A stretch of 41,011 nucleotides of DNA from CAG-533 sp964589375 (GTDB lineage: Bacteria > Bacillota_I > Bacilli_A > RF39 > UBA660): contig CAZPSA010000005.1 in NCBI GenBank assembly GCA_964589375.1, positions 1 to 41,011 on the forward strand. The letters are read 5' to 3'. Shown here one piece after another: positions 9,285-17,366 of this stretch (positions within the stretch are counted from its first letter, which is position 1; each line of letters begins with the position of its first letter). The position numbers and the translations under genes were made by a program. A model generated the notes under the pieces. The model worked only from the letters and a program-made list of their open reading frames with translations, ran no database searches and was not told the origin of the DNA.

Positions 9285-9480
9285 TTTAGCGGGTTTAGTT
9301 AAAAGCTTTGATGGATTTTCGGGAATAATTAGTTCTGATGCTGGAGAATATATTTTTTTGAGAGAAGATGTTTTAGACGAGATAAAAGAGGGTGATTTGG
9401 TTTTGTTTAAGGGGGAAAATATTCATGATATTAAGAAAGCGTTTTTTATAAAGAAAAAAAGTGGTATTGAAAAGAAGTAA
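9256..9480 (+). CDS. Small cold-shock-like OB-fold protein
   Basis: This 74-residue protein starts at ATG 9256, served by a strong AAGGAGG at 9243-9249; a longer in-frame extension from 9220 lacks such a site. Residues about 9-65 have the layout of a cold-shock domain: GLVKSFDGFSGIISSD, then EYIFLREDVLDEIKEGDLV and FKGENIHDIKKAFFI, compared with the family pattern of a Gly-x-Val-Lys-x-Phe strand, a Gly-Phe-Ile turn, and a Leu-x-x-Gly-Asp-x-Val strand. The aromatic RNP motifs of true Csp proteins are only partly kept. It overlaps the upstream 1,290-residue gene by 29 bases. A nucleic-acid-binding role is plausible but inferred. Confidence 0.8.
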   Translation: MDYRERKVINLAGLVKSFDGFSGIISSDAGEYIFLREDVLDEIKEGDLVLFKGENIHDIKKAFFIKKKSGIEKK

Positions 9481-9502
9481 CTAAGTGTTAGTTGCTTCTT
9501 TT
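9470..9502 (+). terminator. Rho-independent terminator of the OB-protein gene
   Basis: AAAAGAAGTAAC (9470-9481) pairs with GTTGCTTCTTTT (9491-9502) over 12 positions with one G-U. The TAA stop at 9478-9480 lies inside the 5' arm. Confidence 0.7.
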
Positions 9503-9531
9503 GAATTTAGAGAACATAAGATTAAATGTTC

Positions 9532-9560
9532 TTGCGTTATTTTGACTAGTAAGTTAAAAT
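9532..9560 (+). promoter_or_regulatory. Promoter of murC
   Basis: TTGCGT (9532-9537) and TAAAAT (9555-9560) are separated by 17 bases. A second -35-like TTGACT at 9542-9547 has no good -10 partner. Confidence 0.45.
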
Positions 9561-9614
9561 AGGTTTGGTAGTGAAACGTTTGAAAGTTTTTTATTTTTAG
9601 TTAGGTGATGAAAT

Positions 9615-11003
9615 ATGAGATTAGCGGATATAAATGTAAATGGGATTGATTTTAAGAATGTGAAAAAGATTTATTTCATTGGTATTGGCGGCGTAAGTAT
9701 GAGTGGATTAGCTTTGATTTTAAAAAATTTTGGATATGATGTTTTGGGAAGTGATATTGCTAATACTGGTTTAAGAAGTAAAGGAATAACTGTATATGCA
9801 GATCAGGTAAAAGAGAATATAACTGATGATATTGATTTAGTTATTTATACGGCGGCAATAAGTAAGGATAATGAAGAGTATAAGGAAGCTTTGAGAAAGA
9901 ATATTCCCCTTATGGAAAGAGGTCCTTTTTTGGGATTGATAACTAATCTTTATGAAAATACGATTGGAATAGCAGGAACTCATGGTAAAACTACTACTAC
10001 GTCTATGGTTTCTTGTATATTTTTAGAAGCGGGATTATCGCCTACAATTCAGGTTGGAAGTTATTTAAAAAATATTGAGGGAAATTATAAAATTGGAAAT
10101 AGTGATACTTTAATAATTGAAGCTTGTGAATATAGTGATAGTTTTTTGAATTTTAAGCAAAGAAGTGGAATTGTTCTTAATATTGATAGTGATCATTTAG
10201 ATTATTTTAAGAATTTAGATAATATTAAAAGCTCTTTTTATAAGTATGTTTCAAGTTTTAGTAAAGATGGATTTTTAGTATATAATTTTGATGATATTAA
10301 TTCTAGGGATTTAATAAATCATACATCATCTAAGGTGGTAAGTTTTGGAATTTTAAATGATGCAGATTATAAGGCGGTTAATATTGAGTTTGATGACAAT
10401 GGTTTTGCTAGCTTTGATGTTTATTTTCATGATACATTTTTAGGAAATGTTTCTTTAAGTGTTGTTGGAATGCAGAATGTGTATGATGCTTTAGCAGGGG
10501 TAGCTTTAGCAAGTTCATATAATATAAGTTTTGATAGTATTAAAAAAGGTTTGAAAAAGTATGAAGGAGCTGCTAGAAGAATGGAGTTTAAGGGACTTTT
10601 TAATGGGGCTAAAGTGTATGATGATTATGGACATCACCCGACTGAAATTGACGCTGTTTCAAAAGCTGTATTAAAAATGAAATATAATAAGAGTTTTGTA
10701 ATTTTTGAACCTCATACTTATTCAAGAGTAATAAATCATAAAAAAGAGTTTGCTGATAGTTTAAAAGAATTTGATGAAATAATAGTTACTGATATATTTG
10801 CGGCTAGAGAAAAAAATATTTATAATATTACATCAAGGGAAATTATAGATGAACTAAAATTAGTTAATAAGGAAGCGTTATATATTAAATCTTATGATGA
10901 GATAATTAATTATTTAAAGGATAAAGTATTAGATGGAGATATTATTTTAACTATTGGAGCTGGAAATATAACAAAGTTAAGTGATAAATTGGTTAATAGT
11001 TAA
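9615..11003 (+). CDS. murC: UDP-N-acetylmuramate-L-alanine ligase
   Basis: MurC adds L-alanine to UDP-MurNAc with ATP hydrolysis, the first amino-acid step of peptidoglycan stem-peptide synthesis in the cytoplasm. The 462 residues show the three Mur domains: an N-terminal Rossmann-like UDP-binding part (FIGIGGVSMSGLA, about 21-33), the ATPase centre with P-loop GTHGKTTTTS (121-130) and EACEYSDSFL (about 170-179), and the C-terminal part with DDYGHHPTEI and FEPHTYSR. GGTGATG at 9604-9610 serves ATG 9615. It is a single gene with its own promoter and no clear terminator. Its presence means the organism makes peptidoglycan. Confidence 0.97.
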   Translation: MRLADINVNGIDFKNVKKIYFIGIGGVSMSGLALILKNFGYDVLGSDIANTGLRSKGITVYADQVKENITDDIDLVIYTAAISKDNEEYKEALRKNIPLMERGPFLGLITNLYENTIGIAGTHGKTTTTSMVSCIFLEAGLSPTIQVGSYLKNIEGNYKIGNSDTLIIEACEYSDSFLNFKQRSGIVLNIDSDHLDYFKNLDNIKSSFYKYVSSFSKDGFLVYNFDDINSRDLINHTSSKVVSFGILNDADYKAVNIEFDDNGFASFDVYFHDTFLGNVSLSVVGMQNVYDALAGVALASSYNISFDSIKKGLKKYEGAARRMEFKGLFNGAKVYDDYGHHPTEIDAVSKAVLKMKYNKSFVIFEPHTYSRVINHKKEFADSLKEFDEIIVTDIFAAREKNIYNITSREIIDELKLVNKEALYIKSYDEIINYLKDKVLDGDIILTIGAGNITKLSDKLVNS

Positions 11004-11020
11004 AACAAGTACATGTTAAT

Positions 11021-11049
11021 TTGAAAAAAGGATTATATCGTGTTATTAT
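11021..11049 (+). promoter_or_regulatory. Promoter of the membrane-anchored thioredoxin-like gene
   Basis: TTGAAA (11021-11026), a 17-base spacer, and TATTAT (11044-11049) with the extended TG at 11041-11042. The start codon is 19 bases downstream of the -10, so the leader is only about 12 bases and consists mainly of the ribosome-binding site AGGTGG. Confidence 0.7.
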
Positions 11050-11067
11050 GTTAATAGGTGGTTTAGA

Positions 11068-11568
11068 ATGAAACAAAAAGGACAAAAAAGATTAAAAAAT
11101 GGTGGTTATGTTAATGAAGATACTAAGGAAATAAAGACACTTATTATAATTACGATTGTAGTAGTGTTATTAGCCGTTGGACTTTATTTTTTAACAGATG
11201 TAGTTTTAGATAAGAAAGAAAATAGTGCTAGTGAGGCGGTATTTAATTATGATACTTGTCTTATTGGGAATATTTTTAGTAGACCTTATGATGAGTATTA
11301 TGTGTTTGTTTATTCTTCTATAGATGATGACGCAAGTACGTATGATACATTAAAGACAAATTATCTTAAGAAAGATGAGGCTAAAAAGATATACTATGTT
11401 GATTTAAATAATGGATTTAATAGTTTTGCTATAAGTGATAGTTCTAATCCTAAACCAACAAGTGCATTAGATGTTAAAATTAATAAGAGTGCTTTAATGT
11501 TAATTAAGAATGGTAAAGTTAGTAAATATTATGAGAATTTAGAAGATTATAAAAAAGTGTTAAATTAA
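11068..11568 (+). CDS. Membrane-anchored thioredoxin-like protein without cysteine pair
   Basis: This 166-residue protein has a lysine-rich N-terminus, one membrane segment (about residues 25-46, rich in Ile, Val and Leu) and an outside domain of about 110 residues. The outside domain has the strand-helix-strand layout of a thioredoxin fold: EYYVFVYSSIDDDAS where the CxxC active site would be, AKKIYYVDLNN as the next strand, and SALMLIKNGKVSKYYEN like the cis-Pro-strand-strand end of thioredoxins. The CxxC pair is absent; the only Cys (DTCLIG) is upstream of the fold. This is my reading of the pattern, without a family match. It sits between murC and an S41 protease with its own promoter and terminator. 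A structural or binding role outside the membrane is more likely than redox chemistry. Confidence 0.75.
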   Translation: MKQKGQKRLKNGGYVNEDTKEIKTLIIITIVVVLLAVGLYFLTDVVLDKKENSASEAVFNYDTCLIGNIFSRPYDEYYVFVYSSIDDDASTYDTLKTNYLKKDEAKKIYYVDLNNGFNSFAISDSSNPKPTSALDVKINKSALMLIKNGKVSKYYENLEDYKKVLN

Positions 11569-11577
11569 TGCTTTTTT
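11551..11577 (+). terminator. Rho-independent terminator
   Basis: AAAAAAGTGTT (11551-11561) pairs with AATGCTTTTTT (11567-11577) with two central G-U pairs and a five-base loop. The stop codon TAA at 11566-11568 spans the loop and the 3' arm. Confidence 0.7.
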
Positions 11578-11598
11578 ATTTTTTATTGGGAATATTTA

Positions 11599-11607
11599 TG
11601 GTAAGAT
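11599..11607 (+). promoter_or_regulatory. Extended -10 promoter of the S41 protease gene
   Basis: TGGTAAGAT at 11599-11607, 17 bases before the first candidate start codon; no clear -35. Confidence 0.4.
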
Positions 11608-11623
11608 TATAGTGTGATGATAG

Positions 11624-12820
11624 ATGATGAAGAATAATGATAAAAAACCTACTTTTGAATTATGGGAAGTACTAGTTATTGCTTTAGTATCTTCTATTAT
11701 CATGAGTTTAAGTACCGGTTATATAGCATATAAGGGACGTGCTAATTATGTTGATACAGGAAATGAATATATTGATGAGTTAATAAGTTCTTATAATAAT
11801 ATTACTTCTAATTATTATGATACGATTGATGAGAAATCTTTAGTAGATGCGGCAATTAGTGGAATGCTTAATTATTTAGGTGATCCTTATACAACTTATT
11901 TAGATGAAAATAATACTAATAGTTTAACTAATGCTTTAGCGGGTACGTATCAAGGAATTGGGATTGAAGTTGCTAAAAATGAGAATAACGAAATAGAAAT
12001 TAAGAATGTATATGATGATACGCCATCAGCTTTAGCTGGGCTTTTAGTGGGAGATATAATTTTAAAGATAAATGAAGAAGATGTTTCAGATAAATCAACT
12101 TCTGATGCGGTAGCAATTATTAAGGGGAGTACTAGTAGTGAGATAAAAATTCAGATTAAGAGAAATGATGAAGTAAAGGATTTAATAGTTGAAAGAAAAG
12201 AATTGTATTTACCAGTAATTGATAGTGAAGTGATGGCTTCTGAGGGGAAAAATATAGGTTATATCGCGGTTGAAAAGTTTTCGGAAACTGTATATGAACA
12301 ATTTTCGAAAGAATTGACTAAGTTGGAGGGAACTTCATTAGATGGACTTATTATTGATTTAAGAAATAATACTGGAGGTTTTTTAGTAGGGGCAACTAAA
12401 ATTGCCGAAATGTTTTTGGAAAAAGGAAAAACTATTTATTCGCTTCAATCAAAGTTAGATGAGGAAATTACAAAAGATGAAACTGACGAGAAACGAAGTT
12501 ATAAAGTATATATTTTAGTAAATAAATCTTCTGCTTCGGCTTCAGAAATATTGGCGGCAGCATTGAGAGATAGCTATGGAGCAAAGCTTATTGGAACAAC
12601 AACATATGGGAAAGGTAAAGTTCAAAAAACGTCTAAGCTGTCTGATGGAACAATGTATAAATATACTTCGGCTAAATGGTTAACTCCAAACGGAGATTGT
12701 ATTGATGGAGTTGGACTTATTCCGGATATGAATGTAGAATTATCGGAAGATTATAGTGAAAATATGACTAGAGAAAACGATAATCAATTACAGATGGCAT
12801 TGTATGAAATAGTTAAATAA
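11624..12820 (+). CDS. S41 family C-terminal processing peptidase (CtpA/CtpB-like)
   Basis: This is a membrane-anchored serine protease acting outside the cytoplasm on cell-envelope proteins. The 398 residues contain an N-terminal membrane anchor (about 15-35), an S41 N-terminal helical part, a PDZ domain (about 110-190, with YQGIGIEV and DIILKINEEDV) and the catalytic domain (about 205-375). The Ser-Lys dyad is visible: the nucleophile lies in KSSASASEILAAAL (residues 301-314) and the Lys in TYGKGKVQ (about 327-334). Two adjacent ATGs (11624, 11627) could start translation; GTGATGATAG before them is a weak ribosome-binding site. In Bacillota such proteases act in sporulation signalling or envelope protein turnover; the substrate here is unknown. 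Confidence 0.93.
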   Translation: MMKNNDKKPTFELWEVLVIALVSSIIMSLSTGYIAYKGRANYVDTGNEYIDELISSYNNITSNYYDTIDEKSLVDAAISGMLNYLGDPYTTYLDENNTNSLTNALAGTYQGIGIEVAKNENNEIEIKNVYDDTPSALAGLLVGDIILKINEEDVSDKSTSDAVAIIKGSTSSEIKIQIKRNDEVKDLIVERKELYLPVIDSEVMASEGKNIGYIAVEKFSETVYEQFSKELTKLEGTSLDGLIIDLRNNTGGFLVGATKIAEMFLEKGKTIYSLQSKLDEEITKDETDEKRSYKVYILVNKSSASASEILAAALRDSYGAKLIGTTTYGKGKVQKTSKLSDGTMYKYTSAKWLTPNGDCIDGVGLIPDMNVELSEDYSENMTRENDNQLQMALYEIVK

Positions 12821-12841
12821 TGGCAGTAGTTATAAGATGAC

Positions 12842-12869
12842 AGAAGGTATGAAAATACTTTCTTTTTTT
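12842..12869 (+). terminator. Rho-independent terminator of the S41 protease gene
   Basis: AGAAGGTAT (12842-12850) pairs with ATACTTTCT (12855-12863), GAAA loop, followed by a T-run to 12869. Confidence 0.85.
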
Positions 12870-12993
12870 GTTTAATATAATGTAATGAGAAATGAGTTTA
12901 GATTTTAATGGATTTGCTAGAGTGAGTATGAAAACATATAGTCATAGTTTTGCCTTTAATATAAGAAATAACTTTAAATTATAAGCGGTTTTA
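12870..12993. other. Intergenic stretch before the polysaccharide locus
   Basis: Between the protease terminator and the promoter of the polysaccharide locus I see only AT-rich sequence with a 30-codon open frame at 12892-12984 that has no ribosome-binding site. No recognisable riboswitch or operator. Confidence 0.4.
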
Positions 12994-13066
12994 TTGACAT
13001 TTTTCTTGAGATTGCGATATTAATAATACAAAAAATCTTTTTTTTATGAAAATATTTAGGTATAAT
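12994..13066 (+). promoter_or_regulatory. Two candidate promoters of polysaccharide block A
   Basis: An upstream candidate has TTGACA at 12994-12999 and TATTAA at 13018-13023 (18-base spacer). A downstream candidate has a perfect TATAAT at 13061-13066 but a poor -35 (T-run); it lies 20 bases before the start codon, matching the short-leader style of the neighbours. Confidence 0.55.
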
Positions 13067-13085
13067 AAAAAATGGAAGGTGTTAT

Positions 13086-14120
13086 ATGAAGTACAGTGTT
13101 AATGGAAACAGTATATTTTTAATTCTAATAACAACATTTATATCTAGTTTAATTCTTGTTCCAATTGTAAAAAAAATAGCCTGGCATATAAACGCCATAG
13201 ATTATCCAAATGATCGTAAGGTTCATAGTAAGCCAATGCCTAGATTAGGGGGGTTAGCTATATTTCTATCATTTTTGATTGGTTATATTTTTTTTGGTGA
13301 GGTTACAACTCAAATGATATCAATTTTGATAGGAGGAACTTTATTAATTATATTAGGAATATGTGATGATATAAAACCACTTAAAGCAAGGTATAAACTA
13401 CTGGGGCAAATTATTGCGGCTACTATTGTTGTTTTTTATGGGAATATATATTTGCCATCATTATCGGCTTTTGGTTTTAATATTGAGTTCTATAACTGGG
13501 GATATCCACTTGCTGTTTTATTTATTGTTGCTATTATAAACGCTATTAATTTAATAGATGGTTTAGATGGTTTAGCTGGTGGGACCTGTTCTATATTTTT
13601 CTTAACCATTTCTATTATAGCTTTCTTTTTAGACCGTTTTAGAGCGTTAGATGTAACTTTGTGTTTAATAATGTTGGGGGCAACTATGGGATTTTTAGTT
13701 TATAATTTTAATCCAGCATCAATATTTATGGGAGATACGGGAAGTATGTTTCTGGGGTTTATGATTGCTATAATTGCGTTGCTAGGATATAAAGCGGCAA
13801 CTGTAACCTCATTAATTATTCCAATTTTAGTTTTGTTTTTACCAATTTTAGATACTATATTTGCTATGGTACGGAGAATAATTAAAGGAGAAAATATTGG
13901 GAATGCTGATAAAGAGCATATTCATCATCAATTATTAAAGTTAAATAATTCAACAAGAAAGACAGTTTTAATTATGTATGGTATAAATATATTGTGTGCT
14001 TCTATTTCAATATTCTATGCTTTAGGGGATAATAAAATTTCAATTACATTATATATTGGTTTACTTATATTATTAATTATTTTAATATTTAAAACTGATA
14101 TATTATTTAAACATAAATAA
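13086..14120 (+). CDS. WecA/TagO-family undecaprenyl-phosphate sugar-1-phosphate transferase
   Basis: This polytopic membrane enzyme starts lipid-linked glycan assembly by moving a sugar-1-phosphate (usually GlcNAc-1-P) from the UDP-sugar to undecaprenyl phosphate on the inner face of the membrane. The 344 residues carry family landmarks: DYPNDRKVHSKPMPRLGG (near 39-56), CDDIKPLKARYK (the Asp-Asp motif, near 97), NLIDGLDGLAGG (near 156), FMGDTGSMFLGF (near 216) and HIHHQLLKL (near 278). About ten membrane segments are visible. GGAAGGTG at 13074-13081 serves ATG 13086. It is first in block A, in the position of TagO or RgpG, which begin teichoic-acid or rhamnan synthesis. The exact sugar is not readable from sequence. 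Confidence 0.93.
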   Translation: MKYSVNGNSIFLILITTFISSLILVPIVKKIAWHINAIDYPNDRKVHSKPMPRLGGLAIFLSFLIGYIFFGEVTTQMISILIGGTLLIILGICDDIKPLKARYKLLGQIIAATIVVFYGNIYLPSLSAFGFNIEFYNWGYPLAVLFIVAIINAINLIDGLDGLAGGTCSIFFLTISIIAFFLDRFRALDVTLCLIMLGATMGFLVYNFNPASIFMGDTGSMFLGFMIAIIALLGYKAATVTSLIIPILVLFLPILDTIFAMVRRIIKGENIGNADKEHIHHQLLKLNNSTRKTVLIMYGINILCASISIFYALGDNKISITLYIGLLILLIILIFKTDILFKHK

Positions 14121-14134
14121 AAGGTAGTGATAAA

Positions 14135-14863
14135 ATGAAAATATTAATTGGTGTATGTGCTTTTAATGAAGGCCACCGGATTGAGCCGGTATTAAAAAAA
14201 TTGGTTGAAGTTCAAAAAAAGGAAAAATTTGATGTTATAGTAGTAGATGATGGTTCTAAAGATAACACTTTGAAAATAATAAAGAAATATTCAGAAAAAA
14301 ATAATTGGAAAGTTTTGGTTCATGAAACAAATAAAGGAATTGGGCGTTCGCTTAAAGATATTTCTTTCTATGCGCTTGAAAATAATTATGATATTGTAAC
14401 TTCGATGTCAGCGAATGGCAAAACTGATCCATATCAATTGGTAAGAATGTATTCACCTATTATAACAGATGATTATGATTATGTTAAGGGAAGCAGATAT
14501 ATATCAGGTGGGACATCTCCTAATTTACCATTATTTAGAAAGATTGCAATTCCGATTTATTCATTTTTTGTATCAGTTCTTATGTTAAGAAAAATTACTG
14601 ATGTAACTTGTTTAATAAACGCAATGAAAGTTGATGTTTTAAGGGATCCAAGAATAAATATTGACCAAGATTGGTTAGATAAATATGAATATGAATACTA
14701 TGTACTTTATTATATATTGAAGTTAAAGAAAAAATTTAAAGAGGTTCCGATGTCAATCAATTATCCTGCAGAAAAGAAAAATTATAGTAAAATTAAACCA
14801 TTTAAAGGTTGGTGGAGTATGATAAGACCGTGGATTTTACTTTGCTTTCATATTAAAAAATAG
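14135..14863 (+). CDS. GT2 family glycosyltransferase (DPM-like) with altered DxD
   Basis: This 242-residue protein has the GT-A fold of dolichol-phosphate-mannose-synthase-like glycosyltransferases, which act at the cytoplasmic membrane face on lipid-linked sugars or acceptors. The N-terminus (MKILIGVCAFNEGHRIEPVL) and DVIVVDDGSKDNT are typical. Where the family usually reads Asp-Ala-Asp-Gly-Gln-His, this protein has MSANGKTDP (near residues 90-98), so the metal-binding DxD is altered. The C-terminus (KGWWSMIRPWILLCFHIKK) is amphipathic or membrane-associated. It lies 14 bases after the initiating transferase and has GGTAGTGAT as ribosome-binding site, so it probably acts on that lipid product. 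Confidence 0.88.
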   Translation: MKILIGVCAFNEGHRIEPVLKKLVEVQKKEKFDVIVVDDGSKDNTLKIIKKYSEKNNWKVLVHETNKGIGRSLKDISFYALENNYDIVTSMSANGKTDPYQLVRMYSPIITDDYDYVKGSRYISGGTSPNLPLFRKIAIPIYSFFVSVLMLRKITDVTCLINAMKVDVLRDPRINIDQDWLDKYEYEYYVLYYILKLKKKFKEVPMSINYPAEKKNYSKIKPFKGWWSMIRPWILLCFHIKK

Positions 14864-14872
14864 GAGTTAGCA

Positions 14873-15790
14873 ATGAATAAAATTAGTGAATATGATTTTT
14901 TAAAAAAGGATATAGATTTTTCATATGATAAGGAGATAGAGTTTGATGCCGTAGCAGCAAGTGAGGATACTACAAGGCAAAAGTTTATATTTTATCTATT
15001 AGATTTAAATTATTTAGATGTCTTAAAAGCCCATGAGTATAATATAGCTGCAATTATATGTCCATCTCATTTAAAACCTTATCTTACAGATTTTAATATT
15101 ATAACTTGTGAGCAACCAAAAACATTATTCTTTTTAATTCATAATAATTTACCGGATGATGCAAGTTTTCCGACAATAATTGAAGAAGACTGCATTATTA
15201 GTGATAAATCTTCAATAGCGCCTTTTAATGTTATTATAAAAAAAGGGTCAGTAATTGAAGAATATGTCTCGATTAAGTCTGGGACGACAATTGGAGAAAA
15301 TTGTTTTATTGGAGCGGGTAGTATAATTGGAACTGAAGGATTTAATGTTTTTAAGGTTAATGGTCAAAATAAATTAGTTAAGCATCAAGGTCATGTAATT
15401 ATTGGAAATAATGTTGTTATACTTTCTAACTCATGTGTTGCAAAGTCAATATATAAGCATGTTGATACCATAATTGAAGATAATGTTATGATAGATAATT
15501 TAGTTCAAGTTGCACATGATGCTAAAATTCGAAAGAATGCGGAACTTGCAGCTGGAGTTGTATTGTGTGGTTTTTCTGAAGTGGGAGAGGAAACTTTCAT
15601 GGGCGTAAATTCTACGATAAAGCAGCTAAAGAAAGTAGGCGCTAATAATAAAATTGGGATGGGAGCTTTTGTGAATAATAATACTTTAGATAATGAAATA
15701 ATTGCTGGTCCTGAACCAATGAGATTATCTGATGCTCGAATACTTAAACATCATCATCAGGAACTTATAAAAGAAATAAAAGAAAGATAG
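14873..15790 (+). CDS. LpxD-like left-handed beta-helix acyltransferase
   Basis: This 305-residue protein belongs to the hexapeptide-repeat acyltransferases. Residues about 1-95 form an N-terminal uridine-binding-like domain as in LpxD; residues about 100-270 hold imperfect hexapeptide repeats (IEEYVSIKSGTTIGENCFIG, IIGNNVVIL, VGEETFMGVNSTI). VQVAHDAKIRKNAELAAGV carries a His at the position of the LpxD catalytic His (VQIAH in the family). The C-terminal LKHHHQELIKEI is helical, as in LpxD trimers. A Gram-positive cell has no lipid A, so the acceptor is more likely an amino nucleotide sugar, with an acetyl or other acyl donor. The aminotransferase and dehydrogenase that would make such a substrate follow in the same operon. 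AGGAG overlaps the stop of the previous gene. Confidence 0.88.
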   Translation: MNKISEYDFLKKDIDFSYDKEIEFDAVAASEDTTRQKFIFYLLDLNYLDVLKAHEYNIAAIICPSHLKPYLTDFNIITCEQPKTLFFLIHNNLPDDASFPTIIEEDCIISDKSSIAPFNVIIKKGSVIEEYVSIKSGTTIGENCFIGAGSIIGTEGFNVFKVNGQNKLVKHQGHVIIGNNVVILSNSCVAKSIYKHVDTIIEDNVMIDNLVQVAHDAKIRKNAELAAGVVLCGFSEVGEETFMGVNSTIKQLKKVGANNKIGMGAFVNNNTLDNEIIAGPEPMRLSDARILKHHHQELIKEIKER

Positions 15791-15801
15791 GGTAATTTAA
15801 T

Positions 15802-16155
15802 ATGATGAAAATAATTTCAATTATACTATATTTAATTTGTTCAATATTGGGATTAACTTTAATGAAACAGGGAATGAATATTACTAAATTTAATTTAACT
15901 GTTAATACAATAAATATGTGTTTTAGTTGGAAATTTGTAATTGGATTTTTAAGTTATATTGTGTCATTTTTGCTGTGGACTTTAATAATTAGTAAATATA
16001 ATTTAAGTTATATATATCCATTAATTACATCGGTATTGTTTGTTTTAGTAATGGTATCATCAGCTCTTTTGTTAAAGGAAACAATAACGACTAGTCAGAT
16101 AATTGGAACAATATTTATAATAATAGGTGTATTAATTACAATAATAAAGAAGTAG
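15802..16155 (+). CDS. Small DMT/EamA-type membrane protein (ArnE/ArnF-like)
   Basis: This 117-residue, four-helix membrane protein resembles the half-size members of the drug/metabolite transporter superfamily. The segment SYIYPLITSVLFVLVMVSSALLLKETIT followed by QIIGTIFIIIGVLITI is the usual last two helices with the conserved Glu between them. ArnE/ArnF-like proteins of this kind flip lipid-linked aminosugars in Gram-negative bacteria; here it lies inside an amino-sugar operon, so a flippase role for a lipid-linked sugar is a reasonable inference. Only one copy is present, so it would have to act as a homodimer. ATG 15802 and ATG 15805 are both possible starts. Confidence 0.85.
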   Translation: MMKIISIILYLICSILGLTLMKQGMNITKFNLTVNTINMCFSWKFVIGFLSYIVSFLLWTLIISKYNLSYIYPLITSVLFVLVMVSSALLLKETITTSQIIGTIFIIIGVLITIIKK

Positions 16156-16166
16156 GAGAAAGAAGA

Positions 16167-17366
16167 ATGAAAGTAAATTTTTTTGATGTAAATAGACAAT
16201 ACAGTGATTTAAAAGAAGAAATAGAAAATCAAACAATAAATATATTAGAAAGTGGAGCTTATGTTAATGGGCCAATCGTTACTCAATTTGAAGAGAGTAT
16301 GAAAAAATATTTGAATGTAAAACATGTAATAACAAATGCTAATGGAACAGATGCTCTTGTTATAGCTTTAAAAGCAATCAACATTCAACCTGGTGATGAG
16401 GTTATTACTACTTCATTTAGTTTTTTTGCCACTGCTGAAGCAATTGCAAATGTTGGCGGTGTACCGGTGTTTGTTGATATTGATGATAAAACATTAAATA
16501 TTGATCCAAATAAAATTGAAGAGAAAATAACTTCTAAAACAAAAGCAATTCTACCAGTACATATATTTGGTTATCCGGCTAACATGGACAAAATAATGGA
16601 AATAGCTAAAAAACATAATTTGAAAGTAATAGAAGATGCTTGCCAAGCTATAGGAGCATCATTCGAACAACAAAAATGCGGGACCATTGGAGATATTGGT
16701 TGCTTCTCTTTTTATCCAACTAAAAATTTAGGTTGCTGTGGTGATGGTGGTATGATTGTAACTAATGATGATGAGTTAGCAATTATAATAAAAGCTTTAA
16801 AATCTCATGGCGCTGGAGAGAATGGTTTAAAAGCTTGTGAATATTTAAATAATGAAACATTTTCATTGGAAGAACAAATTGGCGGTAGTGAATTATATGA
16901 TCCGTACAAATACTTTAACTATTTAATAGGATATAATTCTAGACTTGATTCTGTTCAAGCAGGAATTTTAGATATTAAGTTGAAACACTTAGAAAAATAT
17001 AATAGTAATCGTAGAAGTATTGCACAAAAATATCTAAATGCGTTTAAAGATATATTAGATATAAATATGCTTGAATATAATGAAAACTGTTGTTATCATC
17101 AATTTCCTATTTTTGTTCAAAACAAAGATGAGTTAATTGAGTTTTTAACTGCAAATAATGTTGGAACTGCAAATTTTTATCCGGTCCCATTGCATTTGCA
17201 AAAAGCATTTAATAAATTAGGGTATCAAAACGGTGATCTAGAAATATGTGAAAATATTTGTCGAAGAGTAATTTGTCTTCCAATATTTCCTGAGTTAACT
17301 AATGATGAAATAGACTACATTATATTAAAGATAAGGGAATTCTATTTAGGAGGGCAAAATGATTAA
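16167..17366 (+). CDS. DegT/DnrJ/EryC1/StrS family nucleotide-sugar aminotransferase
   Basis: This PLP enzyme (399 residues) transfers an amino group, usually from glutamate, to a keto nucleotide sugar. Visible features are NANGTDALVIALKA (PLP phosphate loop), the EDACQAIGA motif with the Asp that pairs with the PLP ring, and FYPTKNLGCCGDGG with the Schiff-base Lys near residue 185. The C-terminal part (CCYHQFPIFVQNKDELIEFL, VPLHLQKAF) is typical of the family. AGGAGAAAG serves ATG 16167. With the dehydrogenase that overlaps its 3' end, it fits the 3-amino-sugar pair (GnnA/GnnB or WlbA/WlbC type); the regiochemistry is inferred from this pairing. Confidence 0.95.
   Translation: MKVNFFDVNRQYSDLKEEIENQTINILESGAYVNGPIVTQFEESMKKYLNVKHVITNANGTDALVIALKAINIQPGDEVITTSFSFFATAEAIANVGGVPVFVDIDDKTLNIDPNKIEEKITSKTKAILPVHIFGYPANMDKIMEIAKKHNLKVIEDACQAIGASFEQQKCGTIGDIGCFSFYPTKNLGCCGDGGMIVTNDDELAIIIKALKSHGAGENGLKACEYLNNETFSLEEQIGGSELYDPYKYFNYLIGYNSRLDSVQAGILDIKLKHLEKYNSNRRSIAQKYLNAFKDILDINMLEYNENCCYHQFPIFVQNKDELIEFLTANNVGTANFYPVPLHLQKAFNKLGYQNGDLEICENICRRVICLPIFPELTNDEIDYIILKIREFYLGGQND

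Noticed and set aside
12892..12984. 30-codon open frame before the polysaccharide locus
   Set aside because: No ribosome-binding site, no recognisable sequence; it fits chance in AT-rich DNA.
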